Shown: piece by piece, positions 26,380-35,638 of the stretch | How positions within the stretch are numbered: the stretch's first letter is position 1 | How the letters are laid out: every line of letters starts with the position of its first letter | Source: Verrucomicrobiota bacterium | GTDB lineage: Bacteria > Verrucomicrobiota > Verrucomicrobiia > Limisphaerales > Pedosphaeraceae | DNA length: 64,000 nucleotides | Direction of reading: 5' to 3' | NCBI GenBank assembly: GCA_021325145.1 | Contig: JAJPHR010000080.1 | Span: forward strand, 47,983 to 111,982 | Notes under the pieces: generated by a model | What the model was told of the DNA's origin: nothing | The model's input: the letters and a program-made list of their open reading frames with translations, nothing else | The model's database searches: none | Translations under genes and position numbers: made by a program

Positions 26380-28413
26380 CTATGGCATCTGCAACCGGTA
26401 ATACTGCTGAGCCGCGCCAGCGTTCATGGGATTGGTGAACTGAAAGTTTCCGCTGCCGCTGAACACGTTGGTGGCCAGGCGCGTCCATTGACTCAACGGC
26501 CGCGCCACGTTCGTTGAACTGAGCACATAATAAGCTCCGCTCGTGCTGCCGCCGGTTCCGCTCATTATCAGTTGGTTTCCATTTAACAGCAGGCTGCCAA
26601 ACACCGGAGATGGTTTCGGCACGATGACGACACTCACCGCCGCGGTGCGCGACACACCGGCACTGACGCCGATGATGCTCAAAGCATAGCTGCCTGGCGC
26701 AACTGAATTCGAAGTGGAAATCGTCAGTGTGGAATTGCCCGCGCCGGACACGGTATTCGTGCTGAAGCTTGCGCTCGCGCCGGCGGGCAGTCCGCTCGCG
26801 CTCAAAGCCACCGAATTGCCCATGCTCACGGGGTCACCCACGCTCACCGTATAAGTGGTGTTGGAACCGGCCGAAATCGACTGCGACGCTGGCGCAGCCG
26901 AAAGATTGAACAATTGGTAGCCGATGTTCTCCACTGCCGCGCCACCCAACCGTTCCTTCAATTGCTCAAGATACAAGCTGGTCGGCGAAACGGTCGTGCC
27001 CGCAGCATCGTATATCCCGGGATCGGTGCTGGGATTGTTGTTGCTGCCGGAGCCGCCGATCCACCAGTTATAATGATGCGCCAGTGCCGGGCACTGGATG
27101 GTGAAATTCCCGACGTGGCAATTGTAGAAAACGCTGTAGCCCGCGCCCCAGCCATTGCCTCCACCGGTGATGATGACAATATGCACGTTTCCAACGGTGC
27201 CGTATTCATTGTCCGTCAACAAACTCACCGCCCAGTATCGATGCGGTCCGCCGTCGAAATCCGAGCCGGTGGCGTTGCAATACAAATAGACGTTGGGGCC
27301 CGTTGCCTCATCGCCCGTTTGACAGAGGTGCTGAAATCCGCTGATCCCGGTCAACCGCTGGAACAGGCACATTTGCCCGTCGATTTCGAAAGCGGGCGGG
27401 CGGGCGCTGCCGTTGTTCACCCCGTGGCTGAAGGTGCAATCCTGCACCGTACACCACTTCGTCTGGTTTGCGGTGGCCGCATTGGCGCCAATGCCAAAAC
27501 CATCGAAAGCCAGGTTGCACACCCAGCAATTCTTCGCGTTCCCAAAATGAGTTCCGGTCCAGCCGAAACCGTTGGTGGTGCCCGTGGTGCCCAGCCCCCA
27601 AGCCGAGACCAGGCGCAGATTTTCCACGCCACATTGCTGCACCCGTCCCGAGTCGGTATAGGGAAATACGGTGCCGGTGCACCATTGCTGCTCGATGGGC
27701 GTCGGCAGGGCCATATCCACCGTCACCGCATTCCCGTTGATGGCCGTGATTTTGCGCTCGGCGTCATTCTGATGACCGCTTGCGCTCCAAAGGTTGCTCA
27801 TGCCGATGGCGTTGATCCAATTGGTGGTCCACGGCCGCCGCACCACGATGTCCGTGCCCACTGACAACCCGGCGGTGGTGTTTAAATGAAAATTCGTTGC
27901 GCCCAGCGGCACGTACGTGTCCGCAAGGGTGTAGGTCGAAGAACCCGAGACTTGTTTGGTTCCGCTCGAGCCGGAAATCGTGATGGCCGTGCCGGAATTC
28001 GAGGTGCTGGTGAAATTCAGGACTGTGTTCGTCCCAAAGCCGCTCAGGATGACGCCGCTCTTGCCCAGGCTCAACGTGCCATCCATTTCATACGTGCCTG
28101 GGTTCAATAACACCACTCCACGAATCCCGTTGGTGTCGGCGGCCAAGTTGCCAACGGCGTTGATCGCGTTTTGAATATTGGCAGTGTTGTCGCCGCTGAT
28201 GACGCTGAGGGTCTGCCGAACCGGCACGTTCGTCGGCAGCGCCACACCGCCGCTCTGGTATCCGGCATAGGAATAGTCGATGAGCTGGTTCCCCAAATCA
28301 TCATTGGTATAGACGAGCGTGCCGCCGGGGCCAAAGTGCACCCATTGCGATTGAGCCGCCCGAACCGCCGTCGCCGCCAGCAAAACGGCGCATATTCTGA
28401 TCAATGTTTTCAC
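26380..28413 (-). CDS. Secreted right-handed beta-helix (pectate-lyase-like) protein
   Basis: 677 residues with signal peptide (MKTLIRICAVLLAATAVRA). Residues of about 60-480 have parallel beta-helix character: a GVVLLNPGTYEMDGTLSLG entry segment as in pectate lyase/GH28-like proteins, then rungs with FDGFGIG, CTVQDCTFSHG and AKNCWVCNL. An Ig-like beta domain (about 500-600) and a C-terminal module (SGAYYVLSSTNVARPLSQW to FQFTNPM, ending YYRLQMP) follow. It probably binds or cleaves an extracellular polysaccharide; catalytic residues cannot be assigned. No transporter or sugar-use genes flank it. Confidence 0.75.
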   Translation of the reverse strand: MKTLIRICAVLLAATAVRAAQSQWVHFGPGGTLVYTNDDLGNQLIDYSYAGYQSGGVALPTNVPVRQTLSVISGDNTANIQNAINAVGNLAADTNGIRGVVLLNPGTYEMDGTLSLGKSGVILSGFGTNTVLNFTSTSNSGTAITISGSSGTKQVSGSSTYTLADTYVPLGATNFHLNTTAGLSVGTDIVVRRPWTTNWINAIGMSNLWSASGHQNDAERKITAINGNAVTVDMALPTPIEQQWCTGTVFPYTDSGRVQQCGVENLRLVSAWGLGTTGTTNGFGWTGTHFGNAKNCWVCNLAFDGFGIGANAATANQTKWCTVQDCTFSHGVNNGSARPPAFEIDGQMCLFQRLTGISGFQHLCQTGDEATGPNVYLYCNATGSDFDGGPHRYWAVSLLTDNEYGTVGNVHIVIITGGGNGWGAGYSVFYNCHVGNFTIQCPALAHHYNWWIGGSGSNNNPSTDPGIYDAAGTTVSPTSLYLEQLKERLGGAAVENIGYQLFNLSAAPASQSISAGSNTTYTVSVGDPVSMGNSVALSASGLPAGASASFSTNTVSGAGNSTLTISTSNSVAPGSYALSIIGVSAGVSRTAAVSVVIVPKPSPVFGSLLLNGNQLIMSGTGGSTSGAYYVLSSTNVARPLSQWTRLATNVFSGSGNFQFTNPMNAGAAQQYYRLQMP

Positions 28414-28608
28414 TTCAGGTTTGCTCTACTCTTACGGGCGCCGGGAATTGAAACTGGTTTCCACGCGCGTTATCGTCTAACAACTGAGCCGGCATCATGA
28501 AGCGAAATCTACGTGAAGCCGCGGGCTCACGGCATTGAACGTTCGTTCGATGGAGGAGAAATAAATGCCGGCAGGCTAAAGAGTCACCAGCGCAACCGAT
28601 CTCACCGA

Positions 28609-29361
28609 TCATTCCTGCAAAGGTCCCGCAATCAGTCCCAGCTCGCCCTGCTCCACCCACCCGGCGGTCATCACGGTGCGAATGAAAAGGTAGTGGCCGC
28701 GTTTCCTTTCGAAACGAGCCGTTTCACCGGCGGGCAGCTTGGCGATGACCTGGGCGTCGTTGGTGGGCGTCAGCCGCAGAGGCGTGTCCTTCTGGAGCAC
28801 AATTCCGAGCTTTGAACGCGTCTCCACACCGACCAATGCGGGCAGGGTCAGCAGAAAGATGGCGAAACCAGCCGCCGCGACCGCCTGATGCCAGTCCGCC
28901 TTGCGCCAACGGAGCGCGCCTGGCAACGTGACCAACCCCAGCGCCAGCCAGAAGCTCAGGCAGGCAATCCAGTCCCACCAACCGGCCGGCAACCAGGCGG
29001 AACAAACCTCGTACCACGCGAGGTCGGGCGCATCGAGTTGCGCCGCCTTGCGTCCAAAACGGAGATTCGTGCGCGTGTTGCGGTCGAGGGGATTCAGCCA
29101 ATGGGCGCGCTCCCAGGCAAGAACCGCCGGCCCCACGTGGCCACACTGCCATTCGGCATCCCCCAGGTTGTGCAACGTCCCCGGAGAAGGCATTGCCCTA
29201 GCCGCTTCCCCAAATAGCGACGCCGACTGCTCAAATTTGCCATCTGCATAAGCTTGCGCCCCTTGTTGGAAAGCAGCGGAACCCGCTGTTGCAGCCATGG
29301 CAAAGCTCGGAGCAAAGCAAATTACCGACAACCAAAAGCAGACGAAAAAGCAACAGCGCAC
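28609..29361 (-). CDS. TPR/SH3 membrane protein, BatE-like, end of the Bat operon
   Basis: About 250 residues from GTG 29361, which gives a signal peptide ending SFAMA. The frame stays open up to GTG 29532, overlapping the batD stop as GTGA, but that extension translates the repeat at 29364-29460 and is unlikely to be selected. TPR repeats (AAFQQGAQAYADGKFEQSAS, GTLHNLGDAEWQCG) are followed by two membrane segments (about 118-140 and 150-175). A C-terminal SH3-like domain has TPLRLTPTNDAQVIAKLPAG and GHYLFIRTVMTAGWVEQGEL. This is the BatE arrangement; it probably joins the Bat complex at the inner membrane. Confidence 0.75.
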   Translation of the reverse strand: MRCCFFVCFWLSVICFAPSFAMAATAGSAAFQQGAQAYADGKFEQSASLFGEAARAMPSPGTLHNLGDAEWQCGHVGPAVLAWERAHWLNPLDRNTRTNLRFGRKAAQLDAPDLAWYEVCSAWLPAGWWDWIACLSFWLALGLVTLPGALRWRKADWHQAVAAAGFAIFLLTLPALVGVETRSKLGIVLQKDTPLRLTPTNDAQVIAKLPAGETARFERKRGHYLFIRTVMTAGWVEQGELGLIAGPLQE

Positions 29362-29363
29362 CG

Positions 29364-29460
29364 CCAGGCGACGGAACGAATCATACGAAACGCGCGTTTT
29401 GGCCAGCGTGTTCCGCCCGCTGGAACACGGGCGGGGACATCGCAGCGCGATGTCCCTACC
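29364..29460. repeat. Partial copy of the 141-bp hairpin element
   Basis: CAGGCGACGGAACGAAT (29365-29381) matches 5066-5082. The stretch from GTTCCGCCCGCTGGAAC to the perfect hairpin GGGACATCGC-AGC-GCGATGTCCC (29434-29456) and TACC matches 5110-5161 with few changes. The left hairpin is missing. It lies between batD and the batE-like gene, directly at the presumed start of the latter. Confidence 0.7.
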
Positions 29461-29528
29461 GCAAACCATATACAACAAACTGTTTGCTTGGTGTTTGGCG
29501 TTTGGCATTTGGTGTTTCAGAAAAACCT

Positions 29529-31559
29529 TCACAGCCTTGCCTTCAATTCTTCCAGCACCCGTTCCAACTCCGGCCGGAGCGCCAGCAACTCCGAACCGTC
29601 CCTCACCGGGCCGCCGAAACGGATGGCATCGTCAGCCGTAAAAAGGCGGCGCACGATGTCGCCGCCCCGGCTCTCGCGCTCGGTCGCGGGCAATTCGCGC
29701 AGGACATCCGCGCACACCAGGGCCTCCGGATTGGCCGCCCCATGAGGAGCGCACGCTTCGCGCAACGCATTGATGGCCCCGGTCACGAAAGCCCGCGCAT
29801 CCTGCGCCGCCGCCGCGCGCCGCGCCGCGGCAAGCTGCTTCCGCAACCCGCGCCGCGCCTTCCGCTTCCGCTCCACTTCCGGATACTGTTCCAGGAAACG
29901 CCGCCGCTTGTCCCAGAACAACAACCCGGCAATCCCGCCCGCCGGCAAAAGTTGGAGCGCCAGGAACCACCAGCGTTGTTGCAGCGCGCCCAGGCCGCTC
30001 CCGCTCCAGCCAGGCGTTTCCGCCAATCCCGTCATCGCCAACGCCCGTTCGCGCGTCGTTCCGTCGTCGATTTCCCCATCCCGCGTGTCGGATTGCGCCG
30101 CCTGCAGTTTGGTTTCCGCGCCCGCCGGAGCCGGCGTGACCGCCAGGGGCACCGGCGGGATGGTCAAATCCACATAAGCGCCCTTCGCCGGATCGAAACT
30201 GCAGAACGGAATCGCCGGGGTCGCCTTCGACTTCTCCGTCAGCGGAATCAGTGTATAACTGAATACCGTATAACCGCGCTGTTGGATGACGAACGGCGGC
30301 GCGGGATCACCCTGCGGCGGAAAACTTTGCCAATCGCGCAGCCGGGGCGCCGACGGCATGGTCAACCGGCCCAGGTTTCCTTCACCGCGCACCGTCACCC
30401 GCAAGGTGACCGGATCACCCGCCCGCACCTGGTTCGTGGAAAGTTTCGGCGGTTCAATGCTAAAACTGCCGATCGCCCCGCTAAACCCCGGCAGTCGATC
30501 TTCGGGCAAGGCTTTGACCATCATTGGCACCGGGTCCGAGTCAACCAAGGTGCTGCCGCCCTGAAACACGCCCGGCTGCACCATGACCGGACGGCCGGAA
30601 ATGCAATTGGCCTGCGCCACCAGCGTCTGCCGCCCTTCGCGCATTGGGGTAATGATTACTTCCTGGATAAAGGCCGCGTACGCCTGGCCGTTCTGGTGCA
30701 CGATATCATGGCGCAAGCCATACGAGTTTGGTTCGGAAAAGATGGCATCCCCATTCACGCGAGCCTGTTGTAAGGCCACCACGCTCCCATCGCCGGGATC
30801 GATCAACATCACCGGAATCCGCAGCGTTTGCCCGACATAAATATCACCTTCCGGCAACTGCAAAACCAAATGTTGCGCCTCGCGCACACCCGGCGTTCCC
30901 GGTTCCACCACCACCAGATGCGCCTCCGGCACCGTCACCGGCTTGCCGTACGCCGTGGCGGTAAATGACGGTATCTTGAATGCGCCCGTATTGGTGGCCA
31001 CGGCCCGATAATTAATGGTCGTCTGCGGTTGCAACCTCCCGGCGGCGGAAGGTTGATAGGATTGCGCCCGGCCGCCGGTCGTCACCTCCAGCCCATTGGG
31101 CGCGGGCAACTGATCGGGCAGCTTCAACGATTCATCGAGGGCATTCACGACAATGCGATACGTTGCCCGCCCGCCCGCCGCCACCACCGGAGGATCAAAC
31201 TCCACGCGTGCTGTCACCACCGATTCCATATCCACCGACGCCGCCGAACCAATCAGGCTGTTAAACAAATCCGGTGTGCTGTTGGCCGGCTGCGAGCTTA
31301 TTTGCATCGCGCCACTGGACGTGATGCGCACCGGCCCCGATGGCCCCGGCATGATAAGCGTCGAAGGCGGCGGAGGAGGTGGAGAATTTGTGGGTGGAGT
31401 CTGAGCGAATGCGCTCGTCAGTCGAAATGCCAAAGCCAACACCGCGCCGGTGCGCGTCAAATGACCGATGCCAAATGACCGATGGCCAAAGAAAATCCAA
31501 TTTTCAATGTTCAACAGATTGGGAATCCGCGCTTTCTTTGGAGATCGGCTATTGGGCAT
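29529..31559 (-). CDS. batD: BatD-like protein
   Basis: 676 residues. An exported protein with BatD beta-domains (AARVEFDPP-like start VVTARVEFDPPVVAAGGRA, SQPANSTPDL before it, and VRAGDPVTLRVTVRGEGNLG later), a membrane segment near 470-490 (WWFLALQLLPAGGIAGLLFW) and a cytoplasmic helical tail. BatD is the large periplasmic part of the aerotolerance/Bat complexes. The first 45 residues translate the GGCATTGGTCATT-type repeat, and the signal-like segment TRTGAVLALAFRLTSAFAQ follows directly. It lies 16 bp after the TPR gene and overlaps the next gene's longest frame. Confidence 0.88.
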   Translation of the reverse strand: MPNSRSPKKARIPNLLNIENWIFFGHRSFGIGHLTRTGAVLALAFRLTSAFAQTPPTNSPPPPPPSTLIMPGPSGPVRITSSGAMQISSQPANSTPDLFNSLIGSAASVDMESVVTARVEFDPPVVAAGGRATYRIVVNALDESLKLPDQLPAPNGLEVTTGGRAQSYQPSAAGRLQPQTTINYRAVATNTGAFKIPSFTATAYGKPVTVPEAHLVVVEPGTPGVREAQHLVLQLPEGDIYVGQTLRIPVMLIDPGDGSVVALQQARVNGDAIFSEPNSYGLRHDIVHQNGQAYAAFIQEVIITPMREGRQTLVAQANCISGRPVMVQPGVFQGGSTLVDSDPVPMMVKALPEDRLPGFSGAIGSFSIEPPKLSTNQVRAGDPVTLRVTVRGEGNLGRLTMPSAPRLRDWQSFPPQGDPAPPFVIQQRGYTVFSYTLIPLTEKSKATPAIPFCSFDPAKGAYVDLTIPPVPLAVTPAPAGAETKLQAAQSDTRDGEIDDGTTRERALAMTGLAETPGWSGSGLGALQQRWWFLALQLLPAGGIAGLLFWDKRRRFLEQYPEVERKRKARRGLRKQLAAARRAAAAQDARAFVTGAINALREACAPHGAANPEALVCADVLRELPATERESRGGDIVRRLFTADDAIRFGGPVRDGSELLALRPELERVLEELKARL

Positions 31560-31575
31560 TGGTCATTCTCCCAAC

Positions 31576-32634
31576 TCACCAATCGCGATGTTTGCGATCC
31601 TTGGGCGTCCCGGTATCCGTGGCTCCCAACGGCAACTGGCGATTCGCGTCCAGCCGCAGCATGCCGAGCAAAGCTTCCGCTTCTTCGGGCGACAACTGGC
31701 GTTCCTTGCCGTTCCTGTTCGGCCCTTCCTCCTGGCCCTCCTTTGGCTCTGGGGGCGGCTTCGGCTTGTCGTCCTCGTCGTCATCATCCTCTTCGCCGCC
31801 CTTGAACATCTTGCCCGGGTCACCCGGCATCTTCTCCTTTAACTTTTTCATCTTCGCGCCCAACTCCTGGCGTTGCTTGCCCATGCCGGCCATCATTTGC
31901 ATCATCATCTGCTGCAGGTCCACCAACTTGGCAATGTAACGGTCCACCACCTCGGCATTGGCCCGCGCATCCTCATCCTTGGGGCGCAGCTCATTGGCGC
32001 TTTTGAAATCTCCGGAAGCACGCTGCCATTTGTTCAAAACCGCGCCGTTCGACTCCATCGCGCGCTTCACCGCTTCCATGGCTCCTTTCAATTCCTTGCG
32101 CGAGCCCCGGCCGTGCAGGTACGCCGCCACCATTGCCTGCAAATCGGTTCCCGCCAGCGCCTGGTCCACGTCCTGAATGGCGCCCGTCACATTCTCCGAG
32201 GCGCGTTGTGCCGTGGACTGGGTGCCCTTCGCATTCGGCCCGTCCTTCAATTGCTTCACGCCTTCTTGAAAACGCACCTCGCCCAGATTATAAAGCGCCG
32301 GCCCCTGGATCTTCTCGTTCTGACTCGCCACTGCGGTCTGCAACGCCGTTTCTGCCTCCGGCAACTTTCCCTGCCGAAACTTCTGCGTGCCGTCGTTGTA
32401 GAAATCACGCGGTGAAACGGGAGCGTTGGTTTGCGGTGATGAGGCGAATGAAGTGAAGGCGGTGAGAGAAGCGCCAAGTGCCAAACACCAAGCGCCAGAG
32501 AAACTCCAAAAACCAAATCTCAAGGCAGCCGCCACGCCATTGGCGTTTGGTGCTTGCGGTTTATCTGGCGCCTGGCGCCTGGCGCCTGGAGATACCCCTC
32601 TCCGTCGCCGCAACCGCTGTTGGATGTTTGCCAT
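31576..32634 (-). CDS. TPR protein of the Bat operon (BatC-like)
   Basis: 352 residues from ATG 32634; GTG 32535 (319 residues) would place a signal peptide (FGFWSFSGAWCLALGASLTA) at the very N-terminus and is a good alternative. TPR units follow (FYNDGTQKFRQGKLPEAETA, GPALYNLGEVRFQEGVKQL). After a helical middle comes an acidic run (EEDDDDEDDKPKPPPEPKEG) and a short end. The arginine-rich head and the signal segment both arise from an inverted CCAAGCACC / TTGGTGTTTGG repeat (32474-32590). Sits between batB and batD, the BatC position. Confidence 0.75.
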   Translation of the reverse strand: MANIQQRLRRRRGVSPGARRQAPDKPQAPNANGVAAALRFGFWSFSGAWCLALGASLTAFTSFASSPQTNAPVSPRDFYNDGTQKFRQGKLPEAETALQTAVASQNEKIQGPALYNLGEVRFQEGVKQLKDGPNAKGTQSTAQRASENVTGAIQDVDQALAGTDLQAMVAAYLHGRGSRKELKGAMEAVKRAMESNGAVLNKWQRASGDFKSANELRPKDEDARANAEVVDRYIAKLVDLQQMMMQMMAGMGKQRQELGAKMKKLKEKMPGDPGKMFKGGEEDDDDEDDKPKPPPEPKEGQEEGPNRNGKERQLSPEEAEALLGMLRLDANRQLPLGATDTGTPKDRKHRDW

Positions 32635-32826
32635 GCCCTGATAAGATGGCAGACGCGGGCGGCACATGTCAATTTCCTGCTCGTCGAGGCCAGACAACGC
32701 GGATCAGAATATGTCTGATGAACACGACTAGGGCGGCGGCACTTGTTGCGAGGAGGCTCAGGTTTAAACAGATTTGAACGGGCAGAGCCTGGAGGTTTTG
32801 CTCTGTCAATTTCTGCAAGCAACAAC

Positions 32827-33855
32827 TCAAGCCTGGGATTTGGGCAATCTCCGCCGGGTGCCAACCAAAGATTCGAGCACCAGCAATGCCGTTACCAATG
32901 TGACGGGCACGTGAAATCGATCCACACCCAGCTTCCGCAGCTTGGCCAGGTGGGCGGAGTCGCTCGTGTCTTCCACGCGACGCCGGACCACGTCAAGTCC
33001 CTCGCCCAACGGCCCCAGCGGTTGGTAGGTCCCGTGGGTGGCTTGGGCAATCTCGGTCAAGGTGGTTTCATCCAGCCGGCTCTGGACCACCTGTCCATCG
33101 GCGTCGCGCACGTAATCCATCCCGCCGGTGTCGTTCGGCACCTGGATGGCGCTTCCCGCCGCGGTGCCAACGCCAACCGCAAACACGACAATTCCTTTTT
33201 CCGCCAAAGCCTGCGCCGTTTTAATGCCCGTCTTCTCCAGGTCCTCGCCATCGGTCACAAGGACCAGGACTTTGCGGCGCTCGGTTTTTTCCATGGCCCG
33301 CGACGCTTCATCCAGCGCGCGTCCGATGTCGGTGCCCGGAACGGGGATCGTTTTTTCATCCACCGCCAGCAGGGCTTCGCGGAACGCATCATAGTCGAAC
33401 GTCAGCGGGCATTGCAGAAACGCCTGGCCCGAGAACGCCACCAGGCCCACCCGCCCGCGGCCATGCCGTTGCACGAAATCGAGGATGGCGAATTTGGCCC
33501 GGCCCAGGCGGTTGGGATTGACGTCCGCCGCGAGCATGCTGCGCGAACAATCCACCAAAAAGAGAATGTCCTCGCCCAGTGCCTGCGAGACTTCCGTGGT
33601 CTCACCCCATTGTGGGCGCGCCAACGCCAGTCCGATGCCCGCAATGGCCAGGACCAGCAGCACGCTTTTCACAGCGCGCCGCGCGGGACTGTGTGAACGA
33701 AGCAAGTCCCCGATCAGTTCGGGCGCGGCGAACAAGGACAACTGCTTTTTCCGCGCCCACGCCGCGTAGCGATGCAGCGCCACCACGCCAATGGGGGCCA
33801 GCACCGCCAGCCACAGCCAGTGGGGTTCGGCAAAATGTGGATGAGTGAAATCCAT
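32827..33855 (-). CDS. batB: VWA-domain membrane protein, BatB-like
   Basis: 342 residues from ATG 33855, two bases after the batA stop. N-terminal membrane segments (WLWLAVLAPIGVVALHRY and KSVLLVLAIAGIGLALA) are followed by a von Willebrand A domain with an intact metal site (DCSRSM, later PGTDIG and VTDGEDLE), and a last hydrophobic stretch near the C-terminus. VWA proteins of this operon bind metal-dependent ligands in the periplasm. It is followed by the TPR and batD genes. Confidence 0.9.
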   Translation of the reverse strand: MDFTHPHFAEPHWLWLAVLAPIGVVALHRYAAWARKKQLSLFAAPELIGDLLRSHSPARRAVKSVLLVLAIAGIGLALARPQWGETTEVSQALGEDILFLVDCSRSMLAADVNPNRLGRAKFAILDFVQRHGRGRVGLVAFSGQAFLQCPLTFDYDAFREALLAVDEKTIPVPGTDIGRALDEASRAMEKTERRKVLVLVTDGEDLEKTGIKTAQALAEKGIVVFAVGVGTAAGSAIQVPNDTGGMDYVRDADGQVVQSRLDETTLTEIAQATHGTYQPLGPLGEGLDVVRRRVEDTSDSAHLAKLRKLGVDRFHVPVTLVTALLVLESLVGTRRRLPKSQA

Positions 33856-33857
33856 GC

Positions 33858-34898
33858 TTACGGCACCCGGCGATAACGGGTATTGGCGAACACCAATTCG
33901 ATCAGCAGCAGCGAAAACGCCGCCAGCAACGGCCATTGAAACAGCGGCGTGAACGTCGTGTAGCGCCGCAGTTTCACCTCGGTCTTCTCCAGCCGATCGA
34001 TCTCGTTGTAAATATTTTGCAATTCCCGGCGATTCGTCGCGCGATAAAACTTGCCGTGCGACAACCGCGCCATGTCGCCCAGCACGGTATAATTGGCGGG
34101 TTGCAGCGTGATGGTGGGGATGATTTCACCGTTCGGGCCATGCTTGAGTTTGCCCGTGCTCGTGTCGAACGCCGGCAGCCGGCACGGTTCCTCGATTCCG
34201 ATCCCGATGGTGTAAATTTTTGAGCCGATCGCCGCGGCGATTTGCGCCGCCGGCACCGGCTCGATCTCCCCCTGGTTGTTGTCGCCGTCGGTCAGCAAAA
34301 TGATGATGCGACTCTTGCTGTCCTTGAGCATCCTGAGCCGTTTGGCGGCGGCGGCGGTCGCATCGCCAATGGCTGTGCCCAACTCCCGAATGATGCCGAT
34401 GTGCAATCGGTGCAGATTTTCCACCAGCCAATCATGATTGAGCGTTAGCGGACTGGCCAGATACGGCACGCCTGAAAAAGCGATCAATCCCATGCGGTCG
34501 TTGGGCCGCCGATGAATGAAATCCTCGAGCACTGAGCTGGCAATGCCAAAGCGCGAGCTCTCCTCGTTCTGCCCGCCCATGTCCAGGGACATCATCGACC
34601 ACGACAAATCCAGCACCAGCATGATATCGACGCCGCTGGCCTCGGTTTCGGTATGATCGTTGACGATGCGCGGCCCCGCCAGCGCGACCACGCACAGCGC
34701 GACCACAAGGAGGCGCATGAAAACGAGCAACCGCCCCGCCGCTGAACGCGCCACGCCGCCCACGGCCCGGGCGATGTCCGCGCTCGCGAACCGCAATGCG
34801 GAAGATTTTCCCATCCGCCCATGCAGGAAGGCATAAACTGGAAGCAACGCCAGCAACGCCAGCAGCCACGGGTATTGAAACTGAAAGTGCGAGTTCAT
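33858..34898 (-). CDS. batA: VWA-domain membrane protein, BatA-like
   Basis: 346 residues: two N-terminal membrane helices (WLLALLALLPVYAFL and LLVFMRLLVVALCVVALAG), then a VWA domain with MIDAS motif DLSWSM, ELGTAIGDA and LTDGDNNQG, and a C-terminal membrane helix (LLAAFSLLLIELVF). It is a paralogue of batB; the pair is characteristic of Bat operons. Its start overlaps the DUF4381-like stop as ATGA. Confidence 0.91.
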   Translation of the reverse strand: MNSHFQFQYPWLLALLALLPVYAFLHGRMGKSSALRFASADIARAVGGVARSAAGRLLVFMRLLVVALCVVALAGPRIVNDHTETEASGVDIMLVLDLSWSMMSLDMGGQNEESSRFGIASSVLEDFIHRRPNDRMGLIAFSGVPYLASPLTLNHDWLVENLHRLHIGIIRELGTAIGDATAAAAKRLRMLKDSKSRIIILLTDGDNNQGEIEPVPAAQIAAAIGSKIYTIGIGIEEPCRLPAFDTSTGKLKHGPNGEIIPTITLQPANYTVLGDMARLSHGKFYRATNRRELQNIYNEIDRLEKTEVKLRRYTTFTPLFQWPLLAAFSLLLIELVFANTRYRRVP

Positions 34899-35638
34899 GC
34901 GCCGGCTGGCGAAGTGGTCATTCCCTGTTCGCGCCTCGCGGCTTCCAACCGCTGTTGGCGATGGACTTCGATCCGGTCGATCAACTCACACGCCACCACT
35001 ACCGCACCGAGTCTCGGAGGTTGGGGGGAAGAGCTACGACTGTCCTCCGCCGCTTTCGCGGCCAGGTTGGGGGCTGGAGCGAACTTTCTCTCGTCACACC
35101 AACGCAGAAAATCAGCCGCGGATCTGCCCAGGTCCGGGTTGTTTAATCGGGAGGATTGCAGCATCCCGCCTAATTCGGTAGTCGTCAACTCCTCTGGCGG
35201 AAGGTCGAGGGCAAAATACAAATAACGCCGAAGAACCTGCGATACTTCCCCAACCAGCGCCGAATCCTCGGTGCGCCCGCGCAACGCTTCCAGCGCCCGG
35301 CGAGCCGCGAGTTGCGGCGGCGTAACTGGCTGAAGTCTTGGCCGACGCAACCAGTTGATCAAAAAAACCAGCAATCCCAGCGCCACAAGACCGCCCAGCA
35401 CAACCCACCACCCATGCTGCTCCCAAAACGAGGCCTGAAGTTCCTCCCGAGCCGGTCGCAGCGGAGGAATCCGTTCGTCCTCGGCTCCCAACATGACGTT
35501 GGCCACCAACACCAGCCCCAATCCTGCGCAACCAAGCCAAAGCGGTTTTGAAAACCAATGCAACCCGTAGCAGTTCTTGGACCTTCGGGCTTGGAGCTTT
35601 CCTGGAACCTGGTGTTTGGCGCCTGGTGTTTTCCTCAT
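34895..35638 (-). CDS. DUF4381-like membrane protein of the Bat operon
   Basis: 247 residues, overlapping both neighbours by 4 bp. It has a signal/anchor segment (LWLGCAGLGLVLVANVMLGA) and a membrane helix near 75-95 (WWVVLGGLVALGLLVFLINW). A soluble helical part follows, with RRALEALRG and VLRRYLYFALDLPPEELTT, as in the small membrane protein usually found between DUF58 and BatA. Function unknown; presumably a scaffold. The first 24 residues (MRKTPGAKHQVPGKLQARRS and on) translate the CCAGGCGCCAAACACCAGG repeat. Confidence 0.78.
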   Translation of the reverse strand: MRKTPGAKHQVPGKLQARRSKNCYGLHWFSKPLWLGCAGLGLVLVANVMLGAEDERIPPLRPAREELQASFWEQHGWWVVLGGLVALGLLVFLINWLRRPRLQPVTPPQLAARRALEALRGRTEDSALVGEVSQVLRRYLYFALDLPPEELTTTELGGMLQSSRLNNPDLGRSAADFLRWCDERKFAPAPNLAAKAAEDSRSSSPQPPRLGAVVVACELIDRIEVHRQQRLEAARREQGMTTSPAGA

